Positions 7,658 to 16,840 are shown, counted from the stretch's first letter. The stretch is 32,481 nt of DNA from Natrialba hulunbeirensis JCM 10989 (GCF_000337575.1 NZ_AOIM01000039.1:109028-141508), one strand, 5' to 3'. Notes: a model not told the origin generated them from the sequence alone. Program-made: numbers and translations.

Positions 7658-10420
7658 ATGGCAACCGATACGTTCTCGGACGCGATCCGGGAATTCGAAC
7701 ACGACGGCGAGACGTACAAGATGGCCGACCTCACGGTTCTCGAGGAGCAGGGCCTTTGTGACCTCGACAAACTGCCGGTGAGCATTCGCATTCTACTCGA
7801 GTCCGTCCTCCGAAACGCTGACGGCGATCAGATCGACGCGGACTCGGTTCGCGCCGCGGCCTCGTGGGAGCCCGACGTGCCGGACGCCGAGGTCCCCTTC
7901 ACGGTTTCGCGGGTCGTGCTACAGGACCTGACCGGCGTTCCCGCGGTCGTTGACCTCGCGGCGCTTCGCTCGGCCGCAGACCGCAAGGGCGTCGATCCGA
8001 CGGTCGTCGAGCCCGAAGTCCCGTGTGACCTCGTGATCGACCACAGTGTGCAGGTCGACCACTTTGGCACCGACGACGCCTACGAGAAGAACGTCGAAAT
8101 CGAGTACGAGCGCAATGAGGAACGATATCGTGCGATCAAGTGGGCCCAGCAGGCCTTCGACGAGTTCAACGTCGTGCCGCCGGGAACCGGGATCGTCCAC
8201 CAGGTCAACTTAGAGCACCTCGGCCGTGTCGTCCACGAGCGCGAAGTGGATGGTGAACAGTGGCTCGTCCCCGACACGCTCGTCGGCACCGACAGCCACA
8301 CCCCGATGATCGGCGGTATCGGCGTCGTCGGCTGGGGTGTCGGCGGGATCGAAGCAGAAGCCGCACTGCTCGGCCAGCCGATCAACATGTCCCTGCCGGA
8401 AGTCGTCGGCGTTCGCCTCTCTGGTGACCTTCCCGAAGGCGCGACGGCGACCGACCTCGTGCTCCATATCACCGAAAAGCTCCGCCAGGTCGGCGTCGTC
8501 GACAAATTCGTCGAGTTCTACGGTCCCGGCGTCTCCCAGCTTTCGGTCGCGGACCGCGCGACCATCTCGAACATGGCCCCAGAACAGGGCTCGACCATCA
8601 GCATGTTCCCCGTCGACGAGAAGACGCTGGAATATCTCGAACTCACGGGTCGCGACGAGGACCACATCGAACTCGTCCGCGAGTACCTCGAAGCCCAGGG
8701 TCTCTTCGGCGAGCAGGAGCCCGAGTACACGGAAACCGTCGATTTCGACCTCAACGAGGTCGAACCGAGCCTCGCGGGCCACAAGAAGCCCCACCAGCGC
8801 ATCCCGATGGGCGACTTGGACGAGCACTTCCCGGCCCTCCTCGAGGAGCAGGGCGTCATCGGCGCGGGCGGCGAGCCCGCAATCGGTGATGGCAGTGGCG
8901 CGGCCGCTGCTGACTCGACCGGCTCCGGGCCGGGTCTCCCGCTCGACGAGAAGGTTCCCGTCGAACTCGAGGACGGCACCGAGGTCGAGATCGGCCACGG
9001 CGACGTCCTCGTCAGCGCGATCACGTCCTGTACGAACACCTCGAACCCGTCCGTGATGGTCGGTGCCGGGCTGCTGGCCCGCAACGCGGCCGAACAGGGA
9101 CTCGAGGTACCCGAGTACGTCAAGACCAGCCTCGCGCCGGGTAGCCGCGTCGTCACCGAGTACCTCGAACGCGCGGAGCTGCTCGACGATCTCGAGGAAC
9201 TGGGCTACCACGTCGTCGGCTACGGCTGTACGACCTGTATCGGCAACTCCGGGCCGCTCCCAGAGCCGATCGAGAACGCCATCGACGAGCACGACCTCTG
9301 GACGACGAGCGTCCTCTCGGGCAACCGCAACTTCGAGGCCCGGATCCACCCGAAGATCCAGGCCAACTACCTTGCCAGTCCGCCACTGGTCGTCGCCTAC
9401 GGTCTCGCCGGCAAGATGGACATCGACCTCGAGAACGAGCCGATCGGGACGAACAACGAGGGCGAGGAGGTCTACCTCGAGGACATCTGGCCGGACACTG
9501 AGGAAATCCGCCAGACGATCCACGACAGCGTCTCCCCCGAGATGTTCGCAGAGAAGTACGCGAGCGTCTACGAGGGCGACGAGCGCTGGGAGGCCCTCGA
9601 CGCACCGACGGGAGAGGTCTACGACTGGGACGACGAGTCCACCTACATCCGCGAGCCGCCGTTCTTCCAGGACTTCCCACTCGAGAAGCCCGGCGTGGAC
9701 AACGTCGAGGACGCCCGCGCACTGTTGACGCTCGGTGACACGGTCACGACCGATCACATCAGCCCCGCCGGTCTGTTCGGCGAGGACCTGCCGGCCGGTC
9801 AGTGGCTCACCGAGCGCGACGTGCCGGTCCACGAGTTCAACACCTACGGCTCCCGCCGCGGGAACCACGAGGTCATGATGCGCGGCACGTTCGCGAACGT
9901 CCGCATCAAAAACGAACTGCTCGACGGCAAGGAAGGCGGCTACACCGTCCACCACCCAACCGACGAGGAGACCTCAGTGTTCGAAGCCAGCGAACGCTAC
10001 CGCGAGGACGACACCCCGCTCATCGTCATGGCTGGCGACGAACTCGGCACCGGCTCGAGCCGCGACTGGGCCGCGAAGGGGACCGACCTGCTCGGTATCC
10101 GCGCGACGATCGGCAAGAGCTACGAGCGGATCTACCGCGACAACCTCATCGGTATGGGCGTCCTGCCCCTGCAGTTCGAAGACGGCGAGGGCTGGGAAGA
10201 ACTCGGCCTCGACGGCGACGAGTACTTCGAGATCGACGGTCTGGAGGATGGCCTCGAACCGAACGCCGAACTGGACGTCACCGCCGAGACTGACGACGGT
10301 GAGACCGCTGAGTTCTCGGTGACCGCACAGGTCGACACGCCGATGGCCGTCGAGTACGTCGAGAACGGCGGCGTGCTCCACCTCGTGCTGCGACGGCTGC
10401 TCACCGAGGAACTGAACTGA
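7658..10420 (+). CDS. acnA: Aconitate hydratase (AcnA/IRP type)
   Basis: The product is 920 aa and interconverts citrate and isocitrate in the TCA cycle through a [4Fe-4S] cluster. Cluster ligands are visible as SCTNTSNPSVM (near residue 457) and YGCTTCIGNSGPL (near residue 523). Earlier motifs include VGTDSHTPMIGGIGVVGWGVGGIEAEA. The swivel domain has TTDHISPAG, NTYGSRRGNHEVMMRG and GTGSSRDWAAKG. The length suits the roughly 900-residue AcnA/IRP1 class. A short Gly/Ala/Asp/Ser insertion (GDGSGAAAADSTGSGPG) interrupts the sequence near residue 415. The gene is monocistronic by layout, with its own strong TATA box. The complementary strand is open over about 1.7 kb but that frame is a shadow. 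Confidence 0.96.
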   Translation: MATDTFSDAIREFEHDGETYKMADLTVLEEQGLCDLDKLPVSIRILLESVLRNADGDQIDADSVRAAASWEPDVPDAEVPFTVSRVVLQDLTGVPAVVDLAALRSAADRKGVDPTVVEPEVPCDLVIDHSVQVDHFGTDDAYEKNVEIEYERNEERYRAIKWAQQAFDEFNVVPPGTGIVHQVNLEHLGRVVHEREVDGEQWLVPDTLVGTDSHTPMIGGIGVVGWGVGGIEAEAALLGQPINMSLPEVVGVRLSGDLPEGATATDLVLHITEKLRQVGVVDKFVEFYGPGVSQLSVADRATISNMAPEQGSTISMFPVDEKTLEYLELTGRDEDHIELVREYLEAQGLFGEQEPEYTETVDFDLNEVEPSLAGHKKPHQRIPMGDLDEHFPALLEEQGVIGAGGEPAIGDGSGAAAADSTGSGPGLPLDEKVPVELEDGTEVEIGHGDVLVSAITSCTNTSNPSVMVGAGLLARNAAEQGLEVPEYVKTSLAPGSRVVTEYLERAELLDDLEELGYHVVGYGCTTCIGNSGPLPEPIENAIDEHDLWTTSVLSGNRNFEARIHPKIQANYLASPPLVVAYGLAGKMDIDLENEPIGTNNEGEEVYLEDIWPDTEEIRQTIHDSVSPEMFAEKYASVYEGDERWEALDAPTGEVYDWDDESTYIREPPFFQDFPLEKPGVDNVEDARALLTLGDTVTTDHISPAGLFGEDLPAGQWLTERDVPVHEFNTYGSRRGNHEVMMRGTFANVRIKNELLDGKEGGYTVHHPTDEETSVFEASERYREDDTPLIVMAGDELGTGSSRDWAAKGTDLLGIRATIGKSYERIYRDNLIGMGVLPLQFEDGEGWEELGLDGDEYFEIDGLEDGLEPNAELDVTAETDDGETAEFSVTAQVDTPMAVEYVENGGVLHLVLRRLLTEELN

Positions 10421-10687
10421 TCGACCGCGCTCTTCGAGGGGTTTGAGCCCAAGCGGGCGACCTTCGAGCGCACACCTTCTGGCGGTCTCGTAGCCGCTAA
10501 CGTCACGTATTTGACGCCGACGCGCCGTACGTGTAACTGACGCCAGCCGTTGCAGTCGGCAACGCTCTACTGGCTCCGACCTGCCCGCTCCCCACCGACT
10601 GTCACTCACCCCACCCGATCGCGTACCGACTGCCCGCACAACCCCGTACTGCCCGCAGAATCCCATACCGACTGGCCACACAATCGC

Positions 10688-11197
10688 ATGTCACTCACTC
10701 CGCTCCTGGTTGACGTTGGAACGACACTCGAGGACGCTACCGGGTTCGTTCAGTACCTGCTGGTATTCATCTTCGCTGCGATTCCGGTGTTCGAGATTCT
10801 CGTCGTGATCCCGATTGCGATTGGACTCGGGCTCGATCCGATTCTGACGGGGATCATCGCCTTCGCAGGCAACGTTCTCTCCGTATACGCCTTGATCCTG
10901 TTTCACGGGCGGCTCTCGGCCTGGTGGGCGAACTGGCGCGGGAACGACGATGACGACGAATCGGAGCCAACCGATCGCTACGCGCGAGCACGAACCCTCT
11001 GGGACAGGTACGGCCTGCCTGGGATCTCCTTTGGTGGACCGATTCTCACGGGCGTTCACATCGCCGCGCTCGTCGCGCTGCTCGCGGGGAGCCGGGAGCG
11101 ACTCGTCGCGGGGTGGATGACGGTCGGTATCGCCATCTGGACGGTGATTCTGACGGCTGCATCCGCGTTCGGGGTCTCACTGCTCGGCATTGCGTAG
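10688..11197 (+). CDS. Small multidrug-export-type integral membrane protein
   Basis: The product is 169 aa from the ATG at 10688. An upstream extension in the same frame to 10550 is Pro/Thr/His-rich, contains a repetitive accgactg/cccgca pattern and is not membrane-like, so I reject it. The protein has four or five hydrophobic segments: FVQYLLVFIFAAIPVFEILVV, an Ile/Leu/Gly-rich second segment with IIAFAGNVLSVYALILF, IAALVALLAGS and a C-terminal WTVILTAASAFGVSLL. A hydrophilic loop with DDDDESEPTDRYARARTLWDRYG lies between. The pattern (early GLGLDP and the GLPGISFGGPILTGVH segment) matches the Sm_multidrug_ex family (PF06695), whose transport role is not well proven. There is no obvious partner gene. 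Confidence 0.75.
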   Translation: MSLTPLLVDVGTTLEDATGFVQYLLVFIFAAIPVFEILVVIPIAIGLGLDPILTGIIAFAGNVLSVYALILFHGRLSAWWANWRGNDDDDESEPTDRYARARTLWDRYGLPGISFGGPILTGVHIAALVALLAGSRERLVAGWMTVGIAIWTVILTAASAFGVSLLGIA

Positions 11198-11252
11198 CGC
11201 GACGACGTACTCGACGGGTGTACGTACTGCGATGCCGGCGCACGTACGTCGG

Positions 11253-11262
11253 TCTTTTACAA
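11253..11262 (+). promoter_or_regulatory. Putative TATA box of the thioredoxin-domain gene
   Basis: The sequence tcttttacaa is centred about 27 bp before the ATG at 11284. This fits leaderless transcription and supports the shorter start. Confidence 0.5.
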
Positions 11263-11283
11263 CCGCCAGCCGTAGGCCTGGGT

Positions 11284-13452
11284 ATGACTACATCCACGCC
11301 GACCGATCGCAATCGGCTCGACGAGGAGGAGAGTCCCTACCTGCGCCAGCACGCGGACAACCCCGTCAACTGGCAGCCCTGGGACGAGCAGGCCCTCGAG
11401 ACGGCCCGCGAGCACGACGTGCCGATCTTTCTCTCGATCGGCTACTCGGCGTGTCACTGGTGTCACGTCATGGAAGACGAGAGCTTCGCGGACGAGCAGG
11501 TCGCCGAGGTCCTGAACGAGAACTTCGTCCCGATCAAGGTCGACCGCGAGGAGCGCCCGGACGTCGACAGCATCTACATGACCGTCTGTCAGCTGGTCAC
11601 CGGCCGCGGCGGCTGGCCCCTCTCGGCGTGGCTCACCCCCGAAGGGAAGCCGTTCTACGTCGGCACGTACTTCCCCAAGAACGCAAAACGCGGCCAGCCC
11701 GGCTTTCTCGACATTCTCGAGAACCTAACGAACTCGTGGGCAGGAGACCGCGACGAAATCGAGAACCGCGCCGAGCAATGGACCGACGCCGCGAAGGACC
11801 GACTCGAGGAGACCCCGGACGCCGTCAGCGCCTCACAGCCGCCGTCGAGTGACGTCCTCGAGGCGGCCGCGAACGCTTCGCTTCGGAGCGCGGACCGCCA
11901 GTTCGGCGGCTTCGGCTCCGATGGGCCCAAGTTCCCACAGCCCTCGCGGCTCCGCGTGCTCGCCCGCGCCGCAGACCGGACCGGACGCGACGAGTTCCAG
12001 GACGTGCTCGTCGAGACACTCGACGCGATGGCTGCGGGCGGGCTCTACGACCACGTCGGCGGTGGCTTCCACCGCTACTGCGTCGACCGGGACTGGACCG
12101 TTCCGCACTTCGAGAAGATGCTGTACGACAACGCCGAGATTCCGCGCGCGTTCCTCATCGGCTACCAGCAGACCGGCGACGAGCGCTACGCCGAGGTGGT
12201 CGCCGAGACCCTGGCGTTCGTCGCGCGCGAACTGACCCACGAGGAGGGCGGTTTCTTCAGCACGCTCGATGCCCAGAGCGAGGAGCCCGAAACCGGCGAG
12301 CGCGAGGAGGGCGCGTTCTACGTCTGGACGCCCGACGAGATTCACGACGTACTCGAGAACGAGACGACAGCCGACCTATTCTGTGACCGGTACGATATCA
12401 CTGAATCGGGCAACTTCGAGGGCTCGACCCAGCCGAACCGCGTGCGCTCAGTGTCTGATCTCGCGGCCGAGTACGATCTCGAAGCGGCCGACGTGCGGGC
12501 CCGACTCGAGTCCGCCCGGGAAAAACTGTTCGCGGCTCGCGAGCAGCGCCCTCGCCCGAACCGCGACGAGAAGGTGCTCGCCGGCTGGAACGGCCTGATG
12601 ATTGCGACCTGCGCCGAGGCTGCTCTGGTTCTCGGCGGGAGCGAGGATGGGGACGAGTACGCCACCATGGCCGTCGACGCACTCGAGTTCGTTCGTGATC
12701 GGCTCTGGGACGAAGACGAGCAGCGACTTTCGCGGCGGTACAAAGACGGGGATGTGGCCATCGACGGCTACCTCGAAGATTACGCGTTCCTCGCGCGCGC
12801 CGCACTGGGCTGTTACGAGGCAACTGGCGAGGTCGACCACCTGGCGTTCGCGCTCGACCTCGCGCGGATCATCGAAGACGAGTTCTGGGACGCAGACCGT
12901 GGAACGCTGTACTTCACACCCGAGAGCGGCGAATCGCTCGTCACTCGTCCGCAAGAACTGGGCGATCAGTCAACTCCCTCGGCGGCGGGCGTCGCGGTGG
13001 AGACGCTGCTCGCGCTCGAGGGCTTCGCGGATCAAGACGACGAGTTCGAGGAAATCGCCACAACGGTGCTCGAAACCCACGCCAACCGGATCGAGACGAA
13101 CTCGCTCGAGCACGCGACGCTCTGTCTCGCCGCGGATCGACTCGAGTCGGGTGCACTCGAGATCACGGTCGCCGCGGACGACCTGCCCGCGGCGTGGCGC
13201 GAGGCGTTCGCCGGCCGGTATCTGCCGGATCGGCTGTTCGCGCGGCGACCGGCGACGGACGACGAACTCGAGTCGTGGCTCACTGAACTCGACCTCGCAG
13301 ATGCGCCGCCGATCTGGGCCGGCCGCGAAGCCAGGGACGGCGAGCCGACGCTGTACGTCTGTCGCGACCGGACGTGCTCGCCGCCGACACACGATGTAGA
13401 CGATGCACTCGAGTGGCTCGCGGGTGCGGAACAGACAGAGAGTCCGTTCTAG
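11284..13452 (+). CDS. YyaL/SPATA20-like protein, thioredoxin-fold DUF255 plus six-hairpin domain
   Basis: The product is 722 aa from the ATG at 11284. The same frame is open back to 11113, but that part overlaps the previous gene and lacks family features. Residues 1-180 form the DUF255 thioredoxin-like domain: ESPYLRQHADNPVNWQPW, then SACHWCHVMEDESF with the CxxC pair Cys57/Cys60, then VDREERPDVD and GGWPLSAWLTP. The remainder resembles a six-hairpin glycosidase-like (alpha/alpha toroid) domain, with GGFHRYCVDRDWTVPHFEKM, DEKVLAGWNGLM and DGYLEDYAFLARA. This domain order and length are typical of bacterial YyaL and animal SPATA20. The biochemical role is not established; a redox or sugar-related activity is only suggested by the folds. 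The frame is intact. Confidence 0.92.
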   Translation: MTTSTPTDRNRLDEEESPYLRQHADNPVNWQPWDEQALETAREHDVPIFLSIGYSACHWCHVMEDESFADEQVAEVLNENFVPIKVDREERPDVDSIYMTVCQLVTGRGGWPLSAWLTPEGKPFYVGTYFPKNAKRGQPGFLDILENLTNSWAGDRDEIENRAEQWTDAAKDRLEETPDAVSASQPPSSDVLEAAANASLRSADRQFGGFGSDGPKFPQPSRLRVLARAADRTGRDEFQDVLVETLDAMAAGGLYDHVGGGFHRYCVDRDWTVPHFEKMLYDNAEIPRAFLIGYQQTGDERYAEVVAETLAFVARELTHEEGGFFSTLDAQSEEPETGEREEGAFYVWTPDEIHDVLENETTADLFCDRYDITESGNFEGSTQPNRVRSVSDLAAEYDLEAADVRARLESAREKLFAAREQRPRPNRDEKVLAGWNGLMIATCAEAALVLGGSEDGDEYATMAVDALEFVRDRLWDEDEQRLSRRYKDGDVAIDGYLEDYAFLARAALGCYEATGEVDHLAFALDLARIIEDEFWDADRGTLYFTPESGESLVTRPQELGDQSTPSAAGVAVETLLALEGFADQDDEFEEIATTVLETHANRIETNSLEHATLCLAADRLESGALEITVAADDLPAAWREAFAGRYLPDRLFARRPATDDELESWLTELDLADAPPIWAGREARDGEPTLYVCRDRTCSPPTHDVDDALEWLAGAEQTESPF

Positions 13453-13478
13453 GCAGGTAGCGCTGCTCGCTGCCGACG
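13453..13478. terminator. Possible stem between convergent genes
   Basis: The 26 bp between the convergent stops contain ggcaggtagcg and cgctgcc, which can pair with a small bulge. This is a weak terminator candidate shared by both strands. Confidence 0.25.
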
Positions 13479-13949
13479 TCACTCGAGTTCGCGTTCGGGA
13501 TCCTGCTGCCCGTTCGGTGACTGCGGTCGCCCACCCCGCGCTGCCCGCGACCGGTTTGCGGCCTCGCGGTCAAACGCCTCGTCGGCCTGTAGCAGGCGGT
13601 CGAGTCGGTGTTCGAACTCTGCTTCGCTGAGTTCGCCGCTCGCGTACCGGTGTTTGAGTTGTGCGAACGCATCGCTGTCGGTGTCGGTGTCGATGTCGTT
13701 GCTGGTGGAGGCTGCGGACGATTCAGACCACGTCGACCCAGCCGACTGCCTTCGCTCGGCCATGAGCGCCGCAATATCCTCTCCCCAGAACAGAAAGACC
13801 GGCGTCAGGACGAACCAGCCGATCACCGCGAGTACGGCGACGACGAACTCGAGTCCGATGAGACTCAGGATGCTGATGATGCCGAAGGTTACGATCGCGA
13901 TCAGGAGCCAGAGGTCCTCCGCGACGAACCGTTCGAGACGGCTCTCCAT
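13479..13949 (-). CDS. Membrane protein with C-terminal SHOCT domain
   Basis: The product is 156 aa. Two adjacent membrane helices occupy roughly residues 12-58 (LWLLIAIVTFGIISILSLIG and VVAVLAVIGWFVLTPVFLFW). A Ser/Thr/Asp linker with an STNDIDTDTDSD-like repeat follows, then a short C-terminal domain, DAFAQLKHRYASGELSEAEF, that fits the SHOCT consensus (LxxLxxRYAxGEIxxEEYxxRL). SHOCT domains are about 30 residues and common at the C-termini of haloarchaeal membrane proteins; the function is unknown. The start at 13949 lies 22-30 bp after a TATA-like sequence at 13971-13980. The gene converges with the YyaL-like gene. Confidence 0.85.
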   Translation of the reverse strand: MESRLERFVAEDLWLLIAIVTFGIISILSLIGLEFVVAVLAVIGWFVLTPVFLFWGEDIAALMAERRQSAGSTWSESSAASTSNDIDTDTDSDAFAQLKHRYASGELSEAEFEHRLDRLLQADEAFDREAANRSRAARGGRPQSPNGQQDPERELE

Positions 13950-13970
13950 ACAAGCCCTCTTGGACGCTAG

Positions 13971-13980
13971 TGATAAAGAA
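13971..13980 (-). promoter_or_regulatory. Putative TATA box of the SHOCT gene
   Basis: On minus the sequence ttctttatca lies about 26 bp before the ATG at 13949, consistent with a leaderless transcript. Confidence 0.45.
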
Positions 13981-14000
13981 TCGTTCGGCGTAGTTACAAT

Positions 14001-14372
14001 TTATCGGTCGCGCTCGAGTTGGTCGGCGAGCCAGATTGCCGGCGGAACGTTCTCTTCCTCGACGAAGCGGGTGACTTCTTCGCCGTCATCCGTCTCGACC
14101 ACAATCGTCGGGATGTATTCGATCCCGTACTCGTCGACGCCGGGACCCTCCTTATCCTGGTCGACGGCGATTTCCTCGATGCGGTCGTCGGGGACGGAAG
14201 CGGCGTCGAGTGCAGCGCCGAAGTCGGGGAGGAGCTTTCGGCAGTCCTTGCACCAGTCGCCGCCCCAGACCTTGTAGACGACCTCGTCGTTGTGTGCTTC
14301 GAGCGTGTCGACGGCATCCTCGTAGGAAGCCGCGTCCCACGCGGGATTCGGCTGCATGGTTTCGAGACTCAT
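14001..14372 (-). CDS. Thioredoxin-family protein with WCKDC active site
   Basis: The product is 123 aa (118 aa if the second ATG is used). The redox motif WCKDCRK places Cys41 and Cys44 after VVYKVWGGD. The cis-Pro region is YIPTIVVE, followed by a predicted strand EEVTRF. The order and length are those of a single-domain cytoplasmic thioredoxin-like thiol oxidoreductase, although CKDC differs from the canonical CGPC, so its redox potential and partners may differ. The gene stands alone on minus, divergent from the amino-acid dehydrogenase. Upstream there is only a weak TATA-like ggttaagcc near 14394-14402. Confidence 0.9.
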   Translation of the reverse strand: MSLETMQPNPAWDAASYEDAVDTLEAHNDEVVYKVWGGDWCKDCRKLLPDFGAALDAASVPDDRIEEIAVDQDKEGPGVDEYGIEYIPTIVVETDDGEEVTRFVEEENVPPAIWLADQLERDR

Positions 14373-14480
14373 GCGCGGTCATTGTGAGTCGAGCGGCTTA
14401 ACCGGCGTGTTCTTGACAGTCGTTGCAGGTGTCGGTCATTTGGATTGTCTTTCCAGTGCTACTGGCCGCGAGTCGGTAGC

Positions 14481-14489
14481 ATTTTTACA
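14481..14489 (+). promoter_or_regulatory. Putative TATA box of the amino-acid dehydrogenase gene
   Basis: The sequence atttttaca is centred 26 bp before the ATG at 14511, indicating leaderless transcription and fixing this start. Confidence 0.55.
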
Positions 14490-14510
14490 CCAAACCCAAG
14501 AGTTATCAGC

Positions 14511-15581
14511 ATGGTATTCGACTCGATCGCCGAGCCAGGGCACGAACAGATCTCGTACTTCTCCGACCCGGAGACGGGACTGACGGCTATCGTCGCGATT
14601 CACGACACGAGCCTCGGACCGAGTCTCGGCGGGACACGCATCCGCGACTACGAGTCCGAAGAGGCCGCGCTGACGGACGTCCTTCGCCTCTCGGAGGCGA
14701 TGACCTACAAGGCGGCCGCAACCGATCTCCCGCTTGGTGGCGGGAAAGCGGTCATCATCGGCGACCCCGAGGAGGTCAAAACCGAAGACGCACTCGAGGC
14801 CTACGGCCGCGCGGTCGACTGCCTCGCGGGCCGGTACATTACCTCGGTCGACATCAACTCCGGTGCCGAGGAGATGGACATCGTCGCGCGCGAGACGGAC
14901 CACGTCGTCGGCGGAACGGACGGGCTGGGGAACCCGTCTGAAGTCACGGCACACGGCGTCTTTTCGGGTATTCGCGCCTGTGCGGAACACACCTACGGCA
15001 CCAGCACCGTCAGCGACCTCGATGTCGTCGTCCAAGGGCTCGGAAAGGTCGGCCGACTGCTCGCCGAGGAGCTACTCGAGCACGGCGCGTCCGTGACGAT
15101 TTCGGACGTGAACCAGGAGGCGGTCGACGAGTTCAGCGCGGCGTACGACGTCGACATCGTTGCGCCGGATGCGGTCTACGAGGAACCCTGTGATGTCTTC
15201 GCGCCGTGTGCGATCGGTGGCGTCGTCAACGACGAGACGATCGACCAGTTGCAGTGTGACATCGTCGCCGGGTCGGCGAACAACGTTCTCGCCGAGCGTC
15301 GACACGCCGACGCGCTCGCAGAGCGCGACATCCTCTATGCGCCGGACTACGTGATCAATGCAGGCGGCCTCGTCACCGTCGGCAAGGAGTACCTCGGCGG
15401 AACGTACGAAGAGGCCTACGAGGAGTCCGAGAAGATTGGCGACCGACTGACCGAGATGATCGAACGCGCGGAGGACGAGGGAACAACGGTTCTCGACGCA
15501 GCGGAGGCCTACGCACAGGAGCGAATCGACGAGTCCGAGACGGTGACGCCGGCGCTGCCGTCGAACGATAGTAACAACTGA
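14511..15581 (+). CDS. Glu/Leu/Phe/Val dehydrogenase family, leucine/valine dehydrogenase-like
   Basis: The product is 356 aa, the usual size of branched-chain or phenylalanine dehydrogenases (glutamate dehydrogenases are about 420 aa). These catalyse reversible NAD-dependent oxidative deamination of an amino acid to its 2-oxo acid. The substrate-binding domain shows GPSLGGTRIRDY, MTYKAAATDLPLGGGKAVI (the two conserved Lys) and ITSVDINSGAEEMDIV. The Rossmann domain carries VVQGLGKVGRLLAEEL (GxGxxG), then DVFAPCAIGGVVN, GSANNVLAE and PDYVINAGGLV. The exact amino acid cannot be assigned by eye. The last codons, encoding NDSNN, lie inside a repeated palindromic element that continues past the stop. 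Confidence 0.92.
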   Translation: MVFDSIAEPGHEQISYFSDPETGLTAIVAIHDTSLGPSLGGTRIRDYESEEAALTDVLRLSEAMTYKAAATDLPLGGGKAVIIGDPEEVKTEDALEAYGRAVDCLAGRYITSVDINSGAEEMDIVARETDHVVGGTDGLGNPSEVTAHGVFSGIRACAEHTYGTSTVSDLDVVVQGLGKVGRLLAEELLEHGASVTISDVNQEAVDEFSAAYDVDIVAPDAVYEEPCDVFAPCAIGGVVNDETIDQLQCDIVAGSANNVLAERRHADALAERDILYAPDYVINAGGLVTVGKEYLGGTYEEAYEESEKIGDRLTEMIERAEDEGTTVLDAAEAYAQERIDESETVTPALPSNDSNN

Positions 15582-15670
15582 AACTGTTCACACACCAATC
15601 GCACGAAGGCTGTGCGATTGGGTGTACACTGACTTTGTTCGAGATTATTTTGTTCACGCTCAGTGGCTAC
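15567..15670 (+). repeat. Palindromic element, copy 1 (gene end plus hairpin)
   Basis: The element starts in the last codons of the dehydrogenase gene with gatagtaacaactgaaa. It holds a perfect 10-bp stem (15595-15604 with 15612-15621, 7-nt loop) and then gtgtacactgacttt, a T-rich stretch of about 28 bp, and cagtggcta. Flanks match copy 2 at 17580-17659, while the stem sequence differs by paired changes. Position and shape suit a transcription terminator. Confidence 0.75.
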
Positions 15671-15790
15671 TATCGCCTGTTCTATCCGTTTTGACCTCCC
15701 CCACGTTTCTTTGTAATCGCCGTCATCACCACCGGCACGTCCTGCCTGTGTCCAGCACGGGTTTACGTCTCGACTCCATAGCCTGGGTCA

Positions 15791-16774
15791 ATGAAGGGAA
15801 GCATCCTGGACACCATCGGCTCACCGCTCGTCCAGGTCGACTCACCGGAGGGGGCGACCGTCGCCGCGAAGGTCGAATCCTTCAATCCTGGCGGGTCGGC
15901 CAAGGACCGGCCGGCCCTCGAGATGATCCGCACCGCCGAACGTGAGGGCACGATCGAACCCGGCGACTGGCTCGTCGAACCGACCAGCGGCAACACCGGG
16001 ATCGGGCTCGCGCTCGTCGCCGCCGCCCGCGGCTACGACCTCACCATCGTCATGCCCGCCTCGAAATCCGAGGAGCGCCGCCGCGTCATGGCCGCCTACG
16101 GCGCGGATCTCGAACTCGTCGACGGCGAGATGGAAGACGCTCGCGAGCGCGCGGACGAACTCGAGGCCGAGGGTGCGGTCCAGCTGGGCCAGTTCGAAAA
16201 CCCGGCCAACCCCGAAGCTCACTACAAAACGACCGGGAAGGAAATCATCGAACAGATCGGCGACCGAGAAATCGACGCCTTCGTGGCCGGCGTCGGTACC
16301 GGCGGCACCCTCTCGGGCACCGGCCGCCGCCTCCGTGAGGAGTTCCCCGAGATGGACATCATCGCCGTCGAACCCGAACGAAACGCCGTCCTCTCGACGG
16401 GTGAATCCGGCGAGGACGAGTTCCAGGGAATGGGACCGGGCTTCGTCAGTGACAACCTAGATCGAGACCTGATCGATCGCGTCGAAACGGTTGCAATTGA
16501 GAACGCCGAGGACGAGTGTCGCCGGCTTGCGCGCGAGGAAGGGATTCTGGTCGGCCAGTCCAGCGGTGCAACGAGTCTGGTTGCGAACAGAATCGCACGC
16601 GAAATCGCCGAACCGGAGCGCGACTGTCCGGAGATTCCGGACGCCTTCGAGCGTCAGGAACTCGCCGCTCCGGAGCCGGATGGCGGCCAGCGAATCGAAG
16701 ACTGTCCGCTCGTCGTCACCGTCTTCTGGGATAGCGGCGAGCGCTATATGTCGACTGGGCTGTTCGACAAGTAA
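15791..16774 (+). CDS. PLP-dependent cysteine synthase / cystathionine beta-synthase family
   Basis: The product is 327 aa, a fold-type II PLP enzyme that joins O-acetylserine (or a related activated serine) with sulfide to give cysteine. Lys38 in NPGGSAKDR is the PLP Schiff-base residue. TSGNTGIGLALVAAARGY binds the substrate carboxylate, GVGTGGTLSGTG holds the PLP phosphate, and GQSSGA is the C-terminal Ser motif that contacts the pyridine ring. No CBS regulatory domain follows, so it is closer to CysK/CysM than to full-length CBS; the sulfur donor is not decidable here. The C-terminal CPLVVTVFWDSGERYMSTGLF is typical. A 21-bp tandem duplication spans the stop. Confidence 0.93.
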   Translation: MKGSILDTIGSPLVQVDSPEGATVAAKVESFNPGGSAKDRPALEMIRTAEREGTIEPGDWLVEPTSGNTGIGLALVAAARGYDLTIVMPASKSEERRRVMAAYGADLELVDGEMEDARERADELEAEGAVQLGQFENPANPEAHYKTTGKEIIEQIGDREIDAFVAGVGTGGTLSGTGRRLREEFPEMDIIAVEPERNAVLSTGESGEDEFQGMGPGFVSDNLDRDLIDRVETVAIENAEDECRRLAREEGILVGQSSGATSLVANRIAREIAEPERDCPEIPDAFERQELAAPEPDGGQRIEDCPLVVTVFWDSGERYMSTGLFDK

Positions 16775-16796
16775 GCTGGGCTGTTCGACAACTAAG
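16755..16796 (+). repeat. 21-bp tandem duplication across the cysteine synthase stop
   Basis: Copies at 16755-16775 and 16776-16796 (ctgggctgttcgacaagtaa and ctgggctgttcgacaactaa) differ by one base. The first copy encodes the last residues and the TAA stop; the second repeats a stop in the same frame. Confidence 0.9.
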
Positions 16797-16830
16797 GTAG
16801 CAAAAAGACCTCTTTCACCTAGAGCAACCG

Positions 16831-16840
16831 TCTTTATTCA
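16831..16840 (+). promoter_or_regulatory. Putative TATA box of the lipoprotein gene
   Basis: The sequence tctttattca is centred about 28 bp before the ATG at 16863, typical leaderless spacing. Confidence 0.5.

Noticed and set aside
8210-9955. 581-codon minus-strand frame opposite aconitase
   Set aside because: Antisense shadow; aconitase is complete on plus with all cluster ligands.
10550-10687. Upstream extension of the small multidrug-export gene
   Set aside because: Pro/Thr/His-rich with repeat-like DNA; the membrane protein starts cleanly at 10688.
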